Positions 30,523-40,156 of a stretch of DNA of 64,000 nt are shown piece after piece; position 1 is the stretch's first letter; every line of letters begins with the position of its first letter. Source of the DNA: Ferrimonas sp. YFM (GTDB lineage: Bacteria > Pseudomonadota > Gammaproteobacteria > Enterobacterales > Shewanellaceae); contig NZ_AP027368.1 of NCBI RefSeq assembly GCF_030296015.1, forward strand, positions 2,356,001 to 2,420,000, written 5' to 3'. Position numbers and translations under genes: made by a program. A model generated the notes under the pieces. It was not told the DNA's origin and searched no databases. It was given only the letters and a program-made list of their open reading frames with translations.

Positions 30523-31397
30523 GAGACGAGCCCTTCCAGGTAAGCATCGGCGGCTGCGGCGCCCATCTCATAGCCCTGGCCCAACAGGGCCGAGTCCTTG
30601 GTAAGACGGCCTACGGGAAACTCCGGTGGCGGCTGAATCAGCCGGATGGTGCAGCCCTCTGGTGGCGAAGATAAGAAATTAAGGGTGCGATTGTAATGAT
30701 GATGTCGCTGCAGCATCGCCTCACCCAATTCCGGATGACGGCGAAAGGCCCAGCGCATCAACGCGGGGAAGCGCGGCGCTGACTTCAGGTACCCGGCTCC
30801 CTGGGAGAGCACCACGGTGATCTCGTTAAAGCCCGCCTGCCAGGCGGCCTCAACCGGAATGGAGTCGGACACGCCGCCGTCGGTGTAGGCTTCCCCTTCC
30901 AAAGAGACGAAGTCTCGATAGGCCAGAGGCAGAGAGCATGAGGCTTTCATGGCCATCGCCAGGTTGTGGCGGTCGGCTTTGAGTTGCAACGGTGCAGCGT
31001 CGCTGGCCCGGGTCAGGCCGATGTAGAGAGGAATGCCACGGGCTTCGAAGGCATCGAAGTCAAATGGCAGTTCGGTCAACGTGATGGGCCAGAGCCAGTC
31101 GAGATCCAGTAGGTGACCGCCGCGGGCAAATCGCCAGGGGTTGATGAACTCAGGCCTACAGGAATAGTCCTCTATCACTTTGCGGGTTCGACCTCGTTGG
31201 CCGGACAAGTATGAGGCCAGTGCGGTAGAGCCCGCTGAGACACCGAAGCAGCCATCAAACGCAAAATGCTCTCTTTCGATAAACCTGTCCAGCACCCCGG
31301 CCGCAAAGATGCCGCGCATGGCACCGCCCTCTACGACGAGGGCGTGCCCTTTGAAGCCCTGATTGACGATGCCGGACATCTCCCTGTCCTGGGTCAT
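30519..31397 (-). CDS. Patatin-like phospholipase (YjjU/RssA type)
   Basis: A 292-aa Ser-Asp dyad lipid hydrolase with the oxyanion motif GGAMRGIFAAG near residue 24, the nucleophile elbow GVSAGS near 52, and the catalytic Asp in TDGGVSDSIP near 168. No signal peptide, so cytoplasmic or membrane-peripheral. ATG at 31397 with AAGGAG upstream, 2 bp after the stop of the preceding small gene. Confidence 0.9.
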   Translation of the reverse strand: MTQDREMSGIVNQGFKGHALVVEGGAMRGIFAAGVLDRFIEREHFAFDGCFGVSAGSTALASYLSGQRGRTRKVIEDYSCRPEFINPWRFARGGHLLDLDWLWPITLTELPFDFDAFEARGIPLYIGLTRASDAAPLQLKADRHNLAMAMKASCSLPLAYRDFVSLEGEAYTDGGVSDSIPVEAAWQAGFNEITVVLSQGAGYLKSAPRFPALMRWAFRRHPELGEAMLQRHHHYNRTLNFLSSPPEGCTIRLIQPPPEFPVGRLTKDSALLGQGYEMGAAAADAYLEGLVS

Positions 31398-31399
31398 GA

Positions 31400-31708
31400 C
31401 TACTCCTTGTCGACGGTGACGGTGAACACCGGCGTGGGACTCAACAGGCTCTGCACCACCTTGTGCAGTCTGGCCAGTTCCATCTTTACCGTGGTCTGAT
31501 CCGCGCCGAAGAAGCTCATCTCCAGTTGCATCTCACCATCGATGTACTGGCTGGACATCACGTTGGAGTCGGAGATTGCCGAGTCCATATACTGTTCAAA
31601 CAGGCGCTCCAGGCCGGACACATGCTGAGGCTCCAGTTTGAAGCTCACCCTCAGCCGGATCAGAGCAAACTCTGTGGTCTCATGCCCTTCAAATCCAGGT
31701 AATACCAT
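31400..31708 (-). CDS. Small protein of unknown function
   Basis: A 102-aa soluble protein, beta-alpha pattern, without signal peptide or motif I recognise. It lies 2 bp upstream of the patatin gene and is co-oriented, so it is probably the first gene of a three-gene operon with the patatin and fructosamine kinase homologues. Confidence 0.6.
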   Translation of the reverse strand: MVLPGFEGHETTEFALIRLRVSFKLEPQHVSGLERLFEQYMDSAISDSNVMSSQYIDGEMQLEMSFFGADQTTVKMELARLHKVVQSLLSPTPVFTVTVDKE

Positions 31709-31801
31709 CTATCGAATCCTGTGTTTCACTCAGTTGCACCAGTCTAACCCACACAATAGGGCCTGTTGACCCTTGTGTCTCACATTTGTGGCCGAGCCAA
31801 C

Positions 31802-32674
31802 TCAGTCCTGCTCGCGGGCTTGGTAGGCGGTCAGGGTGTTGTTCAGCAGACCGGCAATGGTCATGGGACCGACGCCGCCCGGTACCGGGGTGATGGCACC
31901 AGCGATGGGCGCCACCTGATCAAAGTCGACATCGCCCACCAGGCGAGTGCCCTCGTCGGTACTGATGCGGTTGATGCCCACATCGATCACCACAGCGCCA
32001 GGCTTCACCCAGCTGGCATCCACCATCTGCGGACGACCCACGGCCACCACCAGAATGTCTGCCTGACGGGCCAGTTCAGCGCCGTTGCTGCTGCGGGAGT
32101 GAACGATGGTGACGCTGCAATTTTCGGCCAGGAACAGCTGAGCCGCTGGCTTGCCGACGATGTTGGAGCGACCCACCACCACCACATGCTTGCCGGTGAG
32201 ATCCCCAAGCTCCTCTTTGGCGAGGATGACGCAACCGGCCGGGGTGCAGGGCACCAGGGCACGTTTGTCGCCGATGCCCAGCAGGCCCACGTTGACCGGG
32301 TGGAAACCGTCCACGTCCTTTGCCGGAGAAATCTGCTTGAGGATACGCCCCTCATCCAGATGCTTGGGCAGAGGAAGCTGCACCAGGATGCCATCGATCT
32401 GCTCGTCCTGATTCAGTGAGTCCAGCAAACCCAACAGGTCTGCCTCGGTGGTCTGCTCGCCCAGACGGTGCTCCACGCTGAGGATCCCCGCCTGTTCGCA
32501 GCGTCGAATCTTATTGCGCACATAGACGTCACTGGCGGGGTTGTCGCCCACCATCACCACCGCCAGTCCGGGGGACCGTTTGCCGGCGTCGGTCAGGGCA
32601 CGGACCCTGTGGGCCACCTGGTTCACCTGATCGTCGGCGATGCGCCGTCCGTCGATTCGCTTGGGCTGATTCAT
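31802..32674 (-). CDS. folD: Bifunctional methylenetetrahydrofolate dehydrogenase/cyclohydrolase
   Basis: Interconverts 5,10-methylene- and 10-formyl-tetrahydrofolate. ATG at 32674 ([15 protein letters not shown]) with AAGGAG. Signatures are [14 protein letters not shown] (active Tyr/Lys), [12 protein letters not shown] and [14 protein letters not shown], plus the NADP-binding GRSNIVGKP and the C-terminal [12 protein letters not shown]. The 290-aa length is standard. Confidence 0.97.
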   Translation of the reverse strand: MNQPKRIDGRRIADDQVNQVAHRVRALTDAGKRSPGLAVVMVGDNPASDVYVRNKIRRCEQAGILSVEHRLGEQTTEADLLGLLDSLNQDEQIDGILVQLPLPKHLDEGRILKQISPAKDVDGFHPVNVGLLGIGDKRALVPCTPAGCVILAKEELGDLTGKHVVVVGRSNIVGKPAAQLFLAENCSVTIVHSRSSNGAELARQADILVVAVGRPQMVDASWVKPGAVVIDVGINRISTDEGTRLVGDVDFDQVAPIAGAITPVPGGVGPMTIAGLLNNTLTAYQAREQD

Positions 32675-32846
32675 GCTGCTCCTTGGGGGTGGTAATCGGG
32701 AAAAACGTCCCATCTTAGAGCAAGGTCTCGACTCTGCTCCAGAGGGGGGAGTACGACCGCTGGTTTTCTGGTCGTTTTGAGGGTTCGGTATTTCATTAAG
32801 AGAAACAAGGATTACGATTCTTTATGAGGGAATACCTGGAAAGATA

Positions 32847-32860
32847 TTGATTTGGGTCAA
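32847..32860. promoter_or_regulatory. FNR/CRP-family-like site upstream of the acyl-CoA reductase gene
   Basis: TTGAT-TTGG-GTCAA matches the FNR consensus TTGAT-N4-ATCAA at 9 of 10 positions. It lies 97 bp before the start codon in the 282-bp gap after folD. Function is inferred. Confidence 0.4.
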
Positions 32861-32956
32861 CTACTTAATTACCTTCAGGGGTAACTTAGGTGAAAAGTTA
32901 GCCTCCCATCTCAGGGGCGCAGGAGCGCCTCCCGGGCCACAAGGAAGGAGCGGCAG

Positions 32957-34936
32957 ATGAGCTACTTTGTAACCGGAGCTACCGGCTTGCTGGGACGGCA
33001 ACTGATCCGTCGATTGCTCAGCGGTGGCAACACCCTCTACTGCCTGGTCCGGGATCAGGCGGGGCAGACTCGTCTTGAGGTTTTAGCCAAGGAGCTCGAT
33101 GCCAGCGATCGAATTCGTCCCATCGCCGGCAGCCTCAAAGATCCCGCCCTGGGGTTGTCCGAGGCGGATCGCGTCGAACTCAAAGGCCGCATCTCCCACT
33201 TTATCCACCTGGCCGCCTACAACGATTTTCGCCGCGACGGCAACGAAGTGGTCAAGGCCAATGTCCAGGCCACCGAGGCTGCCCTGGCCTGTGCCGAGGA
33301 GCTGGGTGCCGGCTGCTTCCATCATCTGAGCTCCATCGCCGCCGCCGGACTGTATCGGGGCTGCTTCGATGAGTCCATGTTCTCCGAGGCTGAGCAGCTG
33401 ACTCACCCCTATTTCCTCTCCAAGCATCTGTGCGAAAAGGCGGTTCGCCAGCAGCAGGGGATCCCGTGGCGCATCTACCGCTCCGGCATCCTGGTGGGCG
33501 ACAGTCAGACCGGTGAGGCCAACACCATTCAGGGCCCCTACTACTTCTTCAAGCTGCTGCAGAAGATGCGCAACGCCCTGCCCAGCTGGTTCCCCTTGGT
33601 GGGCTTTGAGGGAGGCCCCCTCAACATCGTCCCGGTGGATTACGTGGCTGATGCCATGGCCCACCTGATTCGCCAGCCAGAGTTGGAGATGCAGTGCTTC
33701 CATCTGACCGACCCCAGACCCTACAACGCCGGTCAGGTGCTCAACCTGCTGTCTCAGGCCGGTCACGGTCCCACCCTGTCTCTGGGGCTCAACCTTAAGC
33801 TTTCCAGCCTGTTGCCCCAACCCTGGTTGCAGCTGGCCAGCCAGTATCCGCCTTTGGTGAAACTGGCCAGGCGCATACTCAGTGACTATGGCATCCCCCA
33901 GGAGACGCTGAGCCTGCTCAACTACCCCACCCGTTTCGACTCCCAGGCCACCCAGACACTGCTGCGCAAAGCAGGCATCAGTTGTCCGGACCTGGCCAGT
34001 TATGTGGTGCCTCTGTGGGATTACTGGGAGCGAAACCTGGACCCGGACCTGTTCCTCGACGACAGCCTGCGTCACCGCCTGACCAACAAGGTGGTGCTGA
34101 TCTCCGGTGCCAGCTCCGGTATCGGCCGGGCCACAGCCCTAAGGTTGGCGCCTTATGGTGCCAAGCTGTTGCTGGTGGCCAGGAGCAAAGAGCGCCTTGC
34201 AGAGACGGAAAAAGAGGTCCGCGAGCTTGGGGGCAAGGCTCTGACCTTCAGTTGCGATCTCACCGATGAACAGGCCAGCGAGGCGCTGATGAAGCGGATA
34301 CTGGGGGCCCATGAACGGGTCGACCTGCTGATCAACTGCGCCGGGCGTTCCATTCGCCGCTCCGTCGCCGCCTCCACCGAGCGCATCCACGACTATGAAC
34401 GCACCATGGCCATCAACTACTTCGGCGCCCTGAGGCTGATCCTGGGCTGTCTGCCCGCCATGGCCGAGGCGGAATCGGGCCAGGTGATCAACGTCTCCTC
34501 CATTGGCGTGCTCACCAATGCCCCCAGATTCAGCGCCTATGTGGCGTCCAACGCCGCCCTGGAATCCTTCTGCCGCTGCGCCGCAGCGGAGTACTCAGAC
34601 CTTGGGGTGCGTTTCACCACCATCAACATGCCGCTGGTGGACACGCCGATGATTGCCCCCACCCAGCTTTACCAGGCGGTGCCCACCTAAAGTGCCGAAC
34701 AGGCGGCGGATCTGATCGCCACCGCCGTGGTGCACAGGCCCAAACGTATCGCCACCCGACTGGGTGTCGTAGGCGCGGTCATGCACGCCCTCTCTCCGAG
34801 ACTGGCGGAGATCGTCATGAACATGCTCTACCGGATGTTCCCTGAATCCGGAGAGGTGCAAGAAGAAAAACTGAATTACAGCCAACAGCAACAGATGATT
34901 GGCCTGGCAGCGATGCTCCGGGGCATTCACTTTTAG
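32957..34936 (+). pseudogene. Fatty acyl-CoA reductase (two SDR domains), interrupted by in-frame TAA
   Basis: Homologous along its length to the two-domain fatty acyl-CoA reductases of wax-ester bacteria (Marinobacter type, about 660 aa). The N-terminal extended SDR starts YFVTGATGLLGRQL and keeps YFLSK (YxxxK). The linker has DYWERNLDPDLF, and the C-terminal Acr1-like SDR has LISGASSGIGRAT and INYFGALRL. Two lesions are visible. In the second domain the catalytic YxxxK reads YVASN (AAC at 34550-34552). Codon 578 is TAA (34688-34690) where homologues have Leu (VPTLSPEEAAD). The same frame then continues with recognisable sequence (RPKRIATRLG) to TAG at 34936. As read, the product stops at 577 aa without its C-terminal 81 residues. 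Confidence 0.85.
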
Positions 34937-34944
34937 GAGAAACG

Positions 34945-35442
34945 ATGAAATTGGAACTCACCCACACCTATGCCTGCTCCACCGATGAACTGCTGCGCTA
35001 CTTCAGCGAGCCGGAGCTGATAGAAGAGAAGTATGAGGCCCTCGGGTGTCACAAGGTGCGAATTCCTCAACATCTGAATCAGGATGACGTGCTGACTCTG
35101 GCGACCAAAAGGGAAGTGGCGAGCAACGTGCCCGCGGTACTCAAACGGCTGCTGGGCTCGCAGAACATGGTGAAACAGGAGGAGCAGTGGCAACTGGGCC
35201 AGGGGCCTGTCTATCGCTGTGAGATGTCCGTTGAGCTGGTGGGTGTGCCCATCAAGATCACCGGCACCATGGTGTTCGAGCCCACCGACACCGGCTGCGT
35301 CAACCGGGTGGAGATGCAGATGAAGAGCGCCCTGCCCTTTATCGGCAACAAGCTGACTCGCTTCGTCCACGACGAGATTGAGCGCATGGCCAATGCCGAG
35401 TGGCACTACCTGCAAACCCAGCTGACCACTGAGCCCGCCTGA
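34945..35442 (+). CDS. DUF2505 domain protein
   Basis: A 165-aa protein of the SRPBCC/START-like fold (DUF2505), which forms a hydrophobic ligand cavity in relatives. It shows MKLELTHTYACSTDELLRYFSEPE at the N-terminus and a repeated beta pattern to FVHDEIERMANAEW. AGGAG precedes ATG, 8 bp after the end of the reductase frame. With its neighbours it suggests binding of a lipid or acyl intermediate (inference). Confidence 0.8.
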   Translation: MKLELTHTYACSTDELLRYFSEPELIEEKYEALGCHKVRIPQHLNQDDVLTLATKREVASNVPAVLKRLLGSQNMVKQEEQWQLGQGPVYRCEMSVELVGVPIKITGTMVFEPTDTGCVNRVEMQMKSALPFIGNKLTRFVHDEIERMANAEWHYLQTQLTTEPA

Positions 35443-35443
35443 T

Positions 35444-36031
35444 ATGGGTACCCGTCAGCGCATTCTCGACACCAGTCTGGCGATGTTTAACCACCATGGG
35501 TCGGCCAACATCACCAGCCTGGACATTGCCGCCGAACTGGAGATCAGCCCAGGCAACCTCTATTACCACTTCAAAGGTAAAGAGGAGATCATCAACCAGC
35601 TCTCCAAAGAGTGCGAGCTGGCGGTGAGCACCCTGCTGGCCCGGGTGGATCTGGAGGAGATCAGCGAGCCGGAGTACTGGGTGTTTCTCCACTCGCTGCT
35701 GCGGGTGTGCCTGCACTACCGCTTCCTGTTCCTGGATCTGCAGACCGTCGCCCCCGACAGCGGCAACCGCCGGGCTCAGCGGCTGATGAAGCAACTGCAC
35801 AGCTTCACCTCCCACAGCCTGGCGGCACTGGAGGATAAGGCGCTACTGCAACTTAAGGGGGAGAATCGGGAAGAGCTGGCGGACAACCTGTTCCTGCTGG
35901 GGCTCTCCTGGCTCTGCTTCGACTCAGGGGACAGCGACGAGAAGGCGGTGGAGCGTGGCGCTCACCGTCTCATCTCTCTGGTTAATCCTCACCTGACCCG
36001 GCAACTGAATTTTGCCGACACTGATCGATAA
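35444..36031 (+). CDS. TetR/AcrR-family transcriptional regulator
   Basis: A 195-aa repressor-type protein. Residues 4-50 form the helix-turn-helix with ITSLDIAAELEISPGNLYYHF, the normal TetR recognition helix, and the rest is a helical ligand domain. The start directly follows the DUF2505 stop. Its last 50 bp overlap the convergent hydrolase gene. It probably regulates the lipid genes around it, with an acyl-CoA or fatty acid as likely ligand (inference). Confidence 0.85.
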   Translation: MGTRQRILDTSLAMFNHHGSANITSLDIAAELEISPGNLYYHFKGKEEIINQLSKECELAVSTLLARVDLEEISEPEYWVFLHSLLRVCLHYRFLFLDLQTVAPDSGNRRAQRLMKQLHSFTSHSLAALEDKALLQLKGENREELADNLFLLGLSWLCFDSGDSDEKAVERGAHRLISLVNPHLTRQLNFADTDR

Positions 36032-36914
36032 ACTTTCCGCACCGCTCCATCGCCTCCTTGGCTTCGGGCAGTTGTTGGAACAGGGTAAACACATGGGGCA
36101 GGCCTGGCCAGATGGTCAGGTCTGCGACCCCACCCTGACGCCTCACTTTGGACTTTAACCTCACCGAATCGTCGAGCAAGATCTCCAGACTGCCCACATG
36201 CACCATGATCGGCGCCAGATCGCTGAGATCCGCCCCCAGGGGGGAAGCCAGAGGATCGCAAGGGGTGTGGCCATTGAGGTAGGAGTTTCGCAGCAGCATC
36301 AGGCTGCCCAGATCGAAGAAGGGATCCTCATTGCGCATCACGAAGGCGGACTGACTGTTCATGGTCAGGTCCAGGGCCGGGGAGAACAGCAGCGCCGCCA
36401 AAGGCTGGGGCAGCCCCTTGTCCTTACATTTGACCATGGTGGCCAGAGCCAGGTTGCCTCCGGCAGAATCACCACCGAGGATGATCTTCTCCGGCGGTAC
36501 CCCCTGCTCCAGCAAGGTGCGGTAGGCGGTAAAGCAGTCGTTCAATGCCGCCGGAAAGGGAAACTCGGGCGCCAGACGATAACTGACCATGACTCCCCGA
36601 GAGCGGGTTTCCCGGCTGAGGTAGTGGAGCATGGCACTGTGCACCTGGGGAGAGCGGAAGCAGAAACCGCCGCCATGGAAATACAGCAAGATGTTGTCGC
36701 CGGCGGGCCGTCCCTTGACGATCCACTGGCAAGGCACCCCGGAAAGGCTGTCGTCAATCCACTCCAGGCCACCGGGAGTGCCGATGTAGGAGTTGAGCTT
36801 ATCCAGCCCGGCGATCACCCCACGGACCGACAGAATGTCATTGCAGCGCTCCAGGCGACCACGAATCGCCCGGTAGAGGACCTTGTTTAAAGCCTTAGCA
36901 CGCCAGCTGGACAT
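35982..36914 (-). CDS. Alpha/beta hydrolase, hormone-sensitive-lipase family
   Basis: A 310-aa esterase/lipase with the oxyanion motif FHGGGFCF near residue 80, nucleophile GDSAGG near 148, and acid and base residues in EILLDDS and LPHVFTL. No signal peptide, so cytoplasmic. Last gene of the minus-strand run phasins, wax synthase, hydrolase, and 9 bp after the wax synthase. It probably mobilises stored esters (inference). Confidence 0.88.
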   Translation of the reverse strand: MSSWRAKALNKVLYRAIRGRLERCNDILSVRGVIAGLDKLNSYIGTPGGLEWIDDSLSGVPCQWIVKGRPAGDNILLYFHGGGFCFRSPQVHSAMLHYLSRETRSRGVMVSYRLAPEFPFPAALNDCFTAYRTLLEQGVPPEKIILGGDSAGGNLALATMVKCKDKGLPQPLAALLFSPALDLTMNSQSAFVMRNEDPFFDLGSLMLLRNSYLNGHTPCDPLASPLGADLSDLAPIMVHVGSLEILLDDSVRLKSKVRRQGGVADLTIWPGLPHVFTLFQQLPEAKEAMERCGKFIDQCRQNSVAGSGED

Positions 36915-36923
36915 CCAGTTTCC

Positions 36924-38321
36924 TTAGTTTGCGGGAGTGAGTCTTGATGATATGTGAGAAAACACAGAAGACTCAAGCTCTTCCAAACCCTCCTCGAGAT
37001 AGCGATCGAAGGATTCGATTCCGGGCAGGGAGTGACGGCAGCACACCAGGCCAAAGTGCAGCACCCCGTCGTAGTGCATCAGGGTCATGTTGAGGGTCTG
37101 GCCCGGCATCAGCAGAGACAGAGGGTAACTGGCGGTCAATTTGGCCCCCAGCAGAGAAAGGGGATGATCCGCCGCTTCCACTTCGGAGATCAGCATATTG
37201 GCCGCGGGAGGCAACCACTGCTTGTCGTCGTAGCGTGCCGCCACCAGGGCCAGCGCGTTGACCACAGAGGAGTAGCGGTTGTAGGCCTTGGCGCTGGTGC
37301 GGCGGGTCTGCTCGCGGATACGCCGGTTGGTACGACCTATGGTTTTCAGTCGCTGCATCGGCGTCATCCCGGGTTTGCCCAGCTCCACCAGACCCACGGA
37401 GATCATATGCAGCCGGTCGCCCTCCTCCCCGTCTCTCAGCGGCACCATGGCCACCAGGGGGTCCCGGTCGCGCCAGTTGTGCACCTTGAGGTAGCGGTGC
37501 AAAGCCATATCACACAGGGTCAAGACCACATCATCGAACCGGGCTCCTGTGTAGGTGGCCAAGCGGCTCAAGCGGCTGGCGGGCAGCTTGGAGAGGATCA
37601 CCTGCTTAGCCCGATCCGAACTGATGTCATTGAAGGGGGTGCGCGGTGCGGTAAAGGGCAGGCGTATGCCACTGGCGGTCAGCGACAGTCTGTCCCCGGC
37701 GGCCATCCCCAACAGCTTCAGGCTGTCCAGTCCTATCTTCGCCTGCTTCACCCAGAAGGAGGGTGACAGGGCTTCCAGCCACTGACTGAGCTCCGGCGGC
37801 TGCTCATCGATGCGGCTGCCCAGTTGCCAGAACGGCACCAGATAGCCCAGGTGCTCAGACAGCTCAAAGCTGTCCGCCACCAAACTGGCGGCGCGCAGGC
37901 CATCGGTGAGGGCGTGGTGGAACTTCATCACCAGGGCAATATCGCCGCTTTCCAGGCCATCAATCACCCACAGTTCCCACAGGGGGCGGCTGCGATCGAG
38001 GCGGTAGCTGTGAATGCGGGCCACCAGCTCCATCAACTGGTCAGCGTCGCCGGGCTTGGGCAGTTTGGCGAGACGGACATGGTAGGAGAGATCCACCTCA
38101 TCCGCGGGCAGCCACTTGGGCACCCTGGAGGTGGAGCAATGAATCACTTGATCGAAAGGCGCCACCACCGGTCCGCAGCGTACCAGCTGCCGGTGGAGGC
38201 GCAGACCAAAGTCTTGGACGTCCTGCGGAGGGCGCAACATCATCAGCCCTGACACATGCAATGGTGTCGAGTCGCTTTCGAAAAGCAGGAACACCAGCTC
38301 AGACAGGGACAGAGTGGTCAT
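36924..38321 (-). CDS. Wax ester synthase/diacylglycerol acyltransferase (WS/DGAT)
   Basis: A 465-aa O-acyltransferase that esterifies acyl-CoA to fatty alcohol or diacylglycerol. The catalytic HHALTDG is near residue 140; the start DSTPLHVSGLMML and the C-terminal WGLxAxVSEVE-like region NMLISEVEAADHPLSLLGA are present. AGGGAGG precedes the ATG. It lies near the (broken) fatty acyl-CoA reductase, the usual supplier of fatty alcohol, and beside granule proteins. Confidence 0.9.
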   Translation of the reverse strand: MTTLSLSELVFLLFESDSTPLHVSGLMMLRPPQDVQDFGLRLHRQLVRCGPVVAPFDQVIHCSTSRVPKWLPADEVDLSYHVRLAKLPKPGDADQLMELVARIHSYRLDRSRPLWELWVIDGLESGDIALVMKFHHALTDGLRAASLVADSFELSEHLGYLVPFWQLGSRIDEQPPELSQWLEALSPSFWVKQAKIGLDSLKLLGMAAGDRLSLTASGIRLPFTAPRTPFNDISSDRAKQVILSKLPASRLSRLATYTGARFDDVVLTLCDMALHRYLKVHNWRDRDPLVAMVPLRDGEEGDRLHMISVGLVELGKPGMTPMQRLKTIGRTNRRIREQTRRTSAKAYNRYSSVVNALALVAARYDDKQWLPPAANMLISEVEAADHPLSLLGAKLTASYPLSLLMPGQTLNMTLMHYDGVLHFGLVCCRHSLPGIESFDRYLEEGLEELESSVFSHISSRLTPAN

Positions 38322-38337
38322 GCGCCCTCCCTTTGGC

Positions 38338-38688
38338 CTACTTGGCCAGTTTCTCGATTGCCTCGGCCAGTTTGTCGACCTTGGCGTTCAGCTCATCAAT
38401 CTGACGTGGATGGATGCCGCTGAGGCGATAGAACAGGTTATGTACCCGTGCTTCCACCTCTTCGTTGGCGCGATCCAGGTTGTCCTCGACCCGGGCTCGG
38501 GTGTTGGCTTCCACTTCACGACCACGCTCAACCAGCTTCTCGAACAAGTCACCGGATTTGCCTTCCAGCTCCTTGGCTTCTTCGATGCTGCGGCTGTAGA
38601 CACCCAGGCCGGCGAGCCAGATGTTTCGAGCCAGTTGCTCGTTATCAACGCCTTCTACGGGTGGCATTCCCTTAATTTCGTTGCTCAT
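38338..38688 (-). CDS. Phasin-like granule-associated protein (PhaI type)
   Basis: A 116-aa protein matching the poly(hydroxyalkanoate) granule-associated family: ARNIWLAGLGVYSRSIEEAK near the N-terminus and a long helix ending in a leucine-heptad coiled coil (IDELNAKVDKLAEAIEKL). The ATG at 38688 has AAGGAG at 6 nt; the ATG just before it would be only 3 nt away. It is paralogous to the next gene. It may coat storage-lipid granules. Confidence 0.82.
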   Translation of the reverse strand: MSNEIKGMPPVEGVDNEQLARNIWLAGLGVYSRSIEEAKELEGKSGDLFEKLVERGREVEANTRARVEDNLDRANEEVEARVHNLFYRLSGIHPRQIDELNAKVDKLAEAIEKLAK

Positions 38689-38711
38689 CATGTGCTCCTT
38701 ACACCGCGGCA

Positions 38712-39212
38712 TTAGGCGGGTTTAGTGGTGGTTCGGCGAGTGGTCTTGGCTGCGGGCTTGGCGGCGGGTTTCGCTGCAGGCTTCGCGGCTGGTTTGGCTG
38801 CGGCCTTAGGCGGCGCCTTTGGGGTCGCGGTGGCTTTAGGAGCAACCTTAGCGGCGGCTTTCTCTTCGGCCATCTTGTCCACCAGAGCAGTCAGACGATC
38901 AATCTTGGTCTCCAGCTCTTCCAGCTGTTCCGCTTCAAGGCCGGTGACCTTCTGAACCTGGTTGTGCAGCTGGGCTTCGAAGGCATCCTTGGTCTGGCTG
39001 GATGCTTCGGATACGCGCTCTACGGTTGAGGACTCAAGCTCTTTACCCCGCTCAAGAAGCTCATCAAACAGGCCCAGGCCTCGCTCAGACAGTTGGCTGA
39101 TCTCTTCGGCACCCTTAGAGTAGGCGCCCAGTCCTGCCAGCCAGATTTTCCGATACAGAGCCTCTTGGGTGTCGGCATCGGCATTCTTAGATCCAAATAG
39201 TCGCTTCAACAT
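38712..39212 (-). CDS. Phasin with histone-H1-like tail (PhaF type)
   Basis: A 166-aa protein. Residues 1-115 are a phasin domain (YRKIWLAGLGAYSKGAEEI, leucine-zipper region LEELETKIDRLTALVDKM). Residues 116-166 are a Lys/Ala/Pro-rich tail of repeated AAKP units, like the DNA-binding tail of PhaF in pseudomonads, which tethers granules to the nucleoid. It precedes the PhaI-like gene by 23 bp. Confidence 0.85.
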   Translation of the reverse strand: MLKRLFGSKNADADTQEALYRKIWLAGLGAYSKGAEEISQLSERGLGLFDELLERGKELESSTVERVSEASSQTKDAFEAQLHNQVQKVTGLEAEQLEELETKIDRLTALVDKMAEEKAAAKVAPKATATPKAPPKAAAKPAAKPAAKPAAKPAAKTTRRTTTKPA

Positions 39213-39320
39213 GTTGCCTCCATGACGGGAAAGTTTTCTTTTGTCATGGTCAGAGTACGGCGGATCTTTAGAAGGGGCATTCTAAACGGCTGGGAAAAAT
39301 TGAGATTGGTCAATCTTGGG

Positions 39321-39596
39321 TCAGATAAGCAGGGTGTCCAGTTGTGACTCAATGCCCTGTCGAATGACCGGGGCGAAGGGGATCAGCATCAGGCCCAATT
39401 TCATCTCTATGGTCACCTGATGAGGTTCTGGGACCAGCACACCTTTGGCACCGCTGCGACGAAAGGTCAGCTGCTCACCCTGCCACTGCCAGGTGACCTG
39501 GTAGTCGTTGGCCAGGGTCTGAGCGACCTGCTCGCTGAGGTCACGAATGCCCTGGTGACCCAGAGTGTGATTACGTTGAATGTAGATGGCAGTCAT
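39321..39596 (-). CDS. Polyhydroxyalkanoic acid system family protein
   Basis: A 91-aa protein of the PHA granule region family: IYIQRNHTLGHQGIRDLSEQV at the start, then VTWQWQGEQLTF and IEMKLGLMLIPFAP. The family occurs with phasins and PHA or wax genes; molecular role unknown. First gene of the minus-strand granule run. Confidence 0.8.
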   Translation of the reverse strand: MTAIYIQRNHTLGHQGIRDLSEQVAQTLANDYQVTWQWQGEQLTFRRSGAKGVLVPEPHQVTIEMKLGLMLIPFAPVIRQGIESQLDTLLI

Positions 39597-40156
39597 CGGC
39601 CTATTCTCCCTGATGCAAATGAAGGGGTCTGATGCCCCTCTTTTCCTATACGTTTTAAGTTACCAGACCAGAGCAATTTTTCCACATTGTTCTCTTTGGA
39701 CGATCACTCAATGGCTCACTAACCCGGCCAACCCACCCATCATTATCGAATTAATTATTCTTATGCATAAATGATAGGACTTAGCGAAGGCGTAGGCGGC
39801 CACACCTGCGAACCGACATGGCAGCACCTGCAAACAGGAGTGGCCAGTAAACCGCAAATATCACTCGGTACCCATGAACGTGCACAGACAGCCCAGGTCA
39901 GAATCAGGCCTATTCACCTCAGCTTGTCTTCTGGCTTCAGAGGCCAGATTCAGACAAGGTCCCTCTTTTTCAGACGAGCGAGTAGACTGAGGCGCCAGAG
40001 GCGGGTCAGAAGTGTAGCATCGACAAAAATTGACTTTTGACGAGATCGCGCCCTCAAACGCCTGGTCGAAACGCCACCAAAAAGGGACGGGTTACACTTT
40101 TGGTTACACAACGTAAAAGTCGGTAAAAATGGAAAAGGCGCGCAACCCGACTCAAG
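39597..40156. other. 560-bp non-coding interval
   Basis: Contains the presumed promoter of the granule gene run near its left end and a weak GGGG/CCCC hairpin at 39623-39639. I see no gene, tRNA or clear repeat in the rest. Confidence 0.5.

Noticed and set aside
34727-34936. A separate small gene after the acyl-CoA reductase
   Set aside because: It is the same frame as the reductase beyond its TAA and matches the reductase C-terminus, so it is part of the pseudogene.
39771-40040. An 89-codon frame in the gap before the recombinase-like gene
   Set aside because: No ribosome site, low-complexity composition and no recognisable family.
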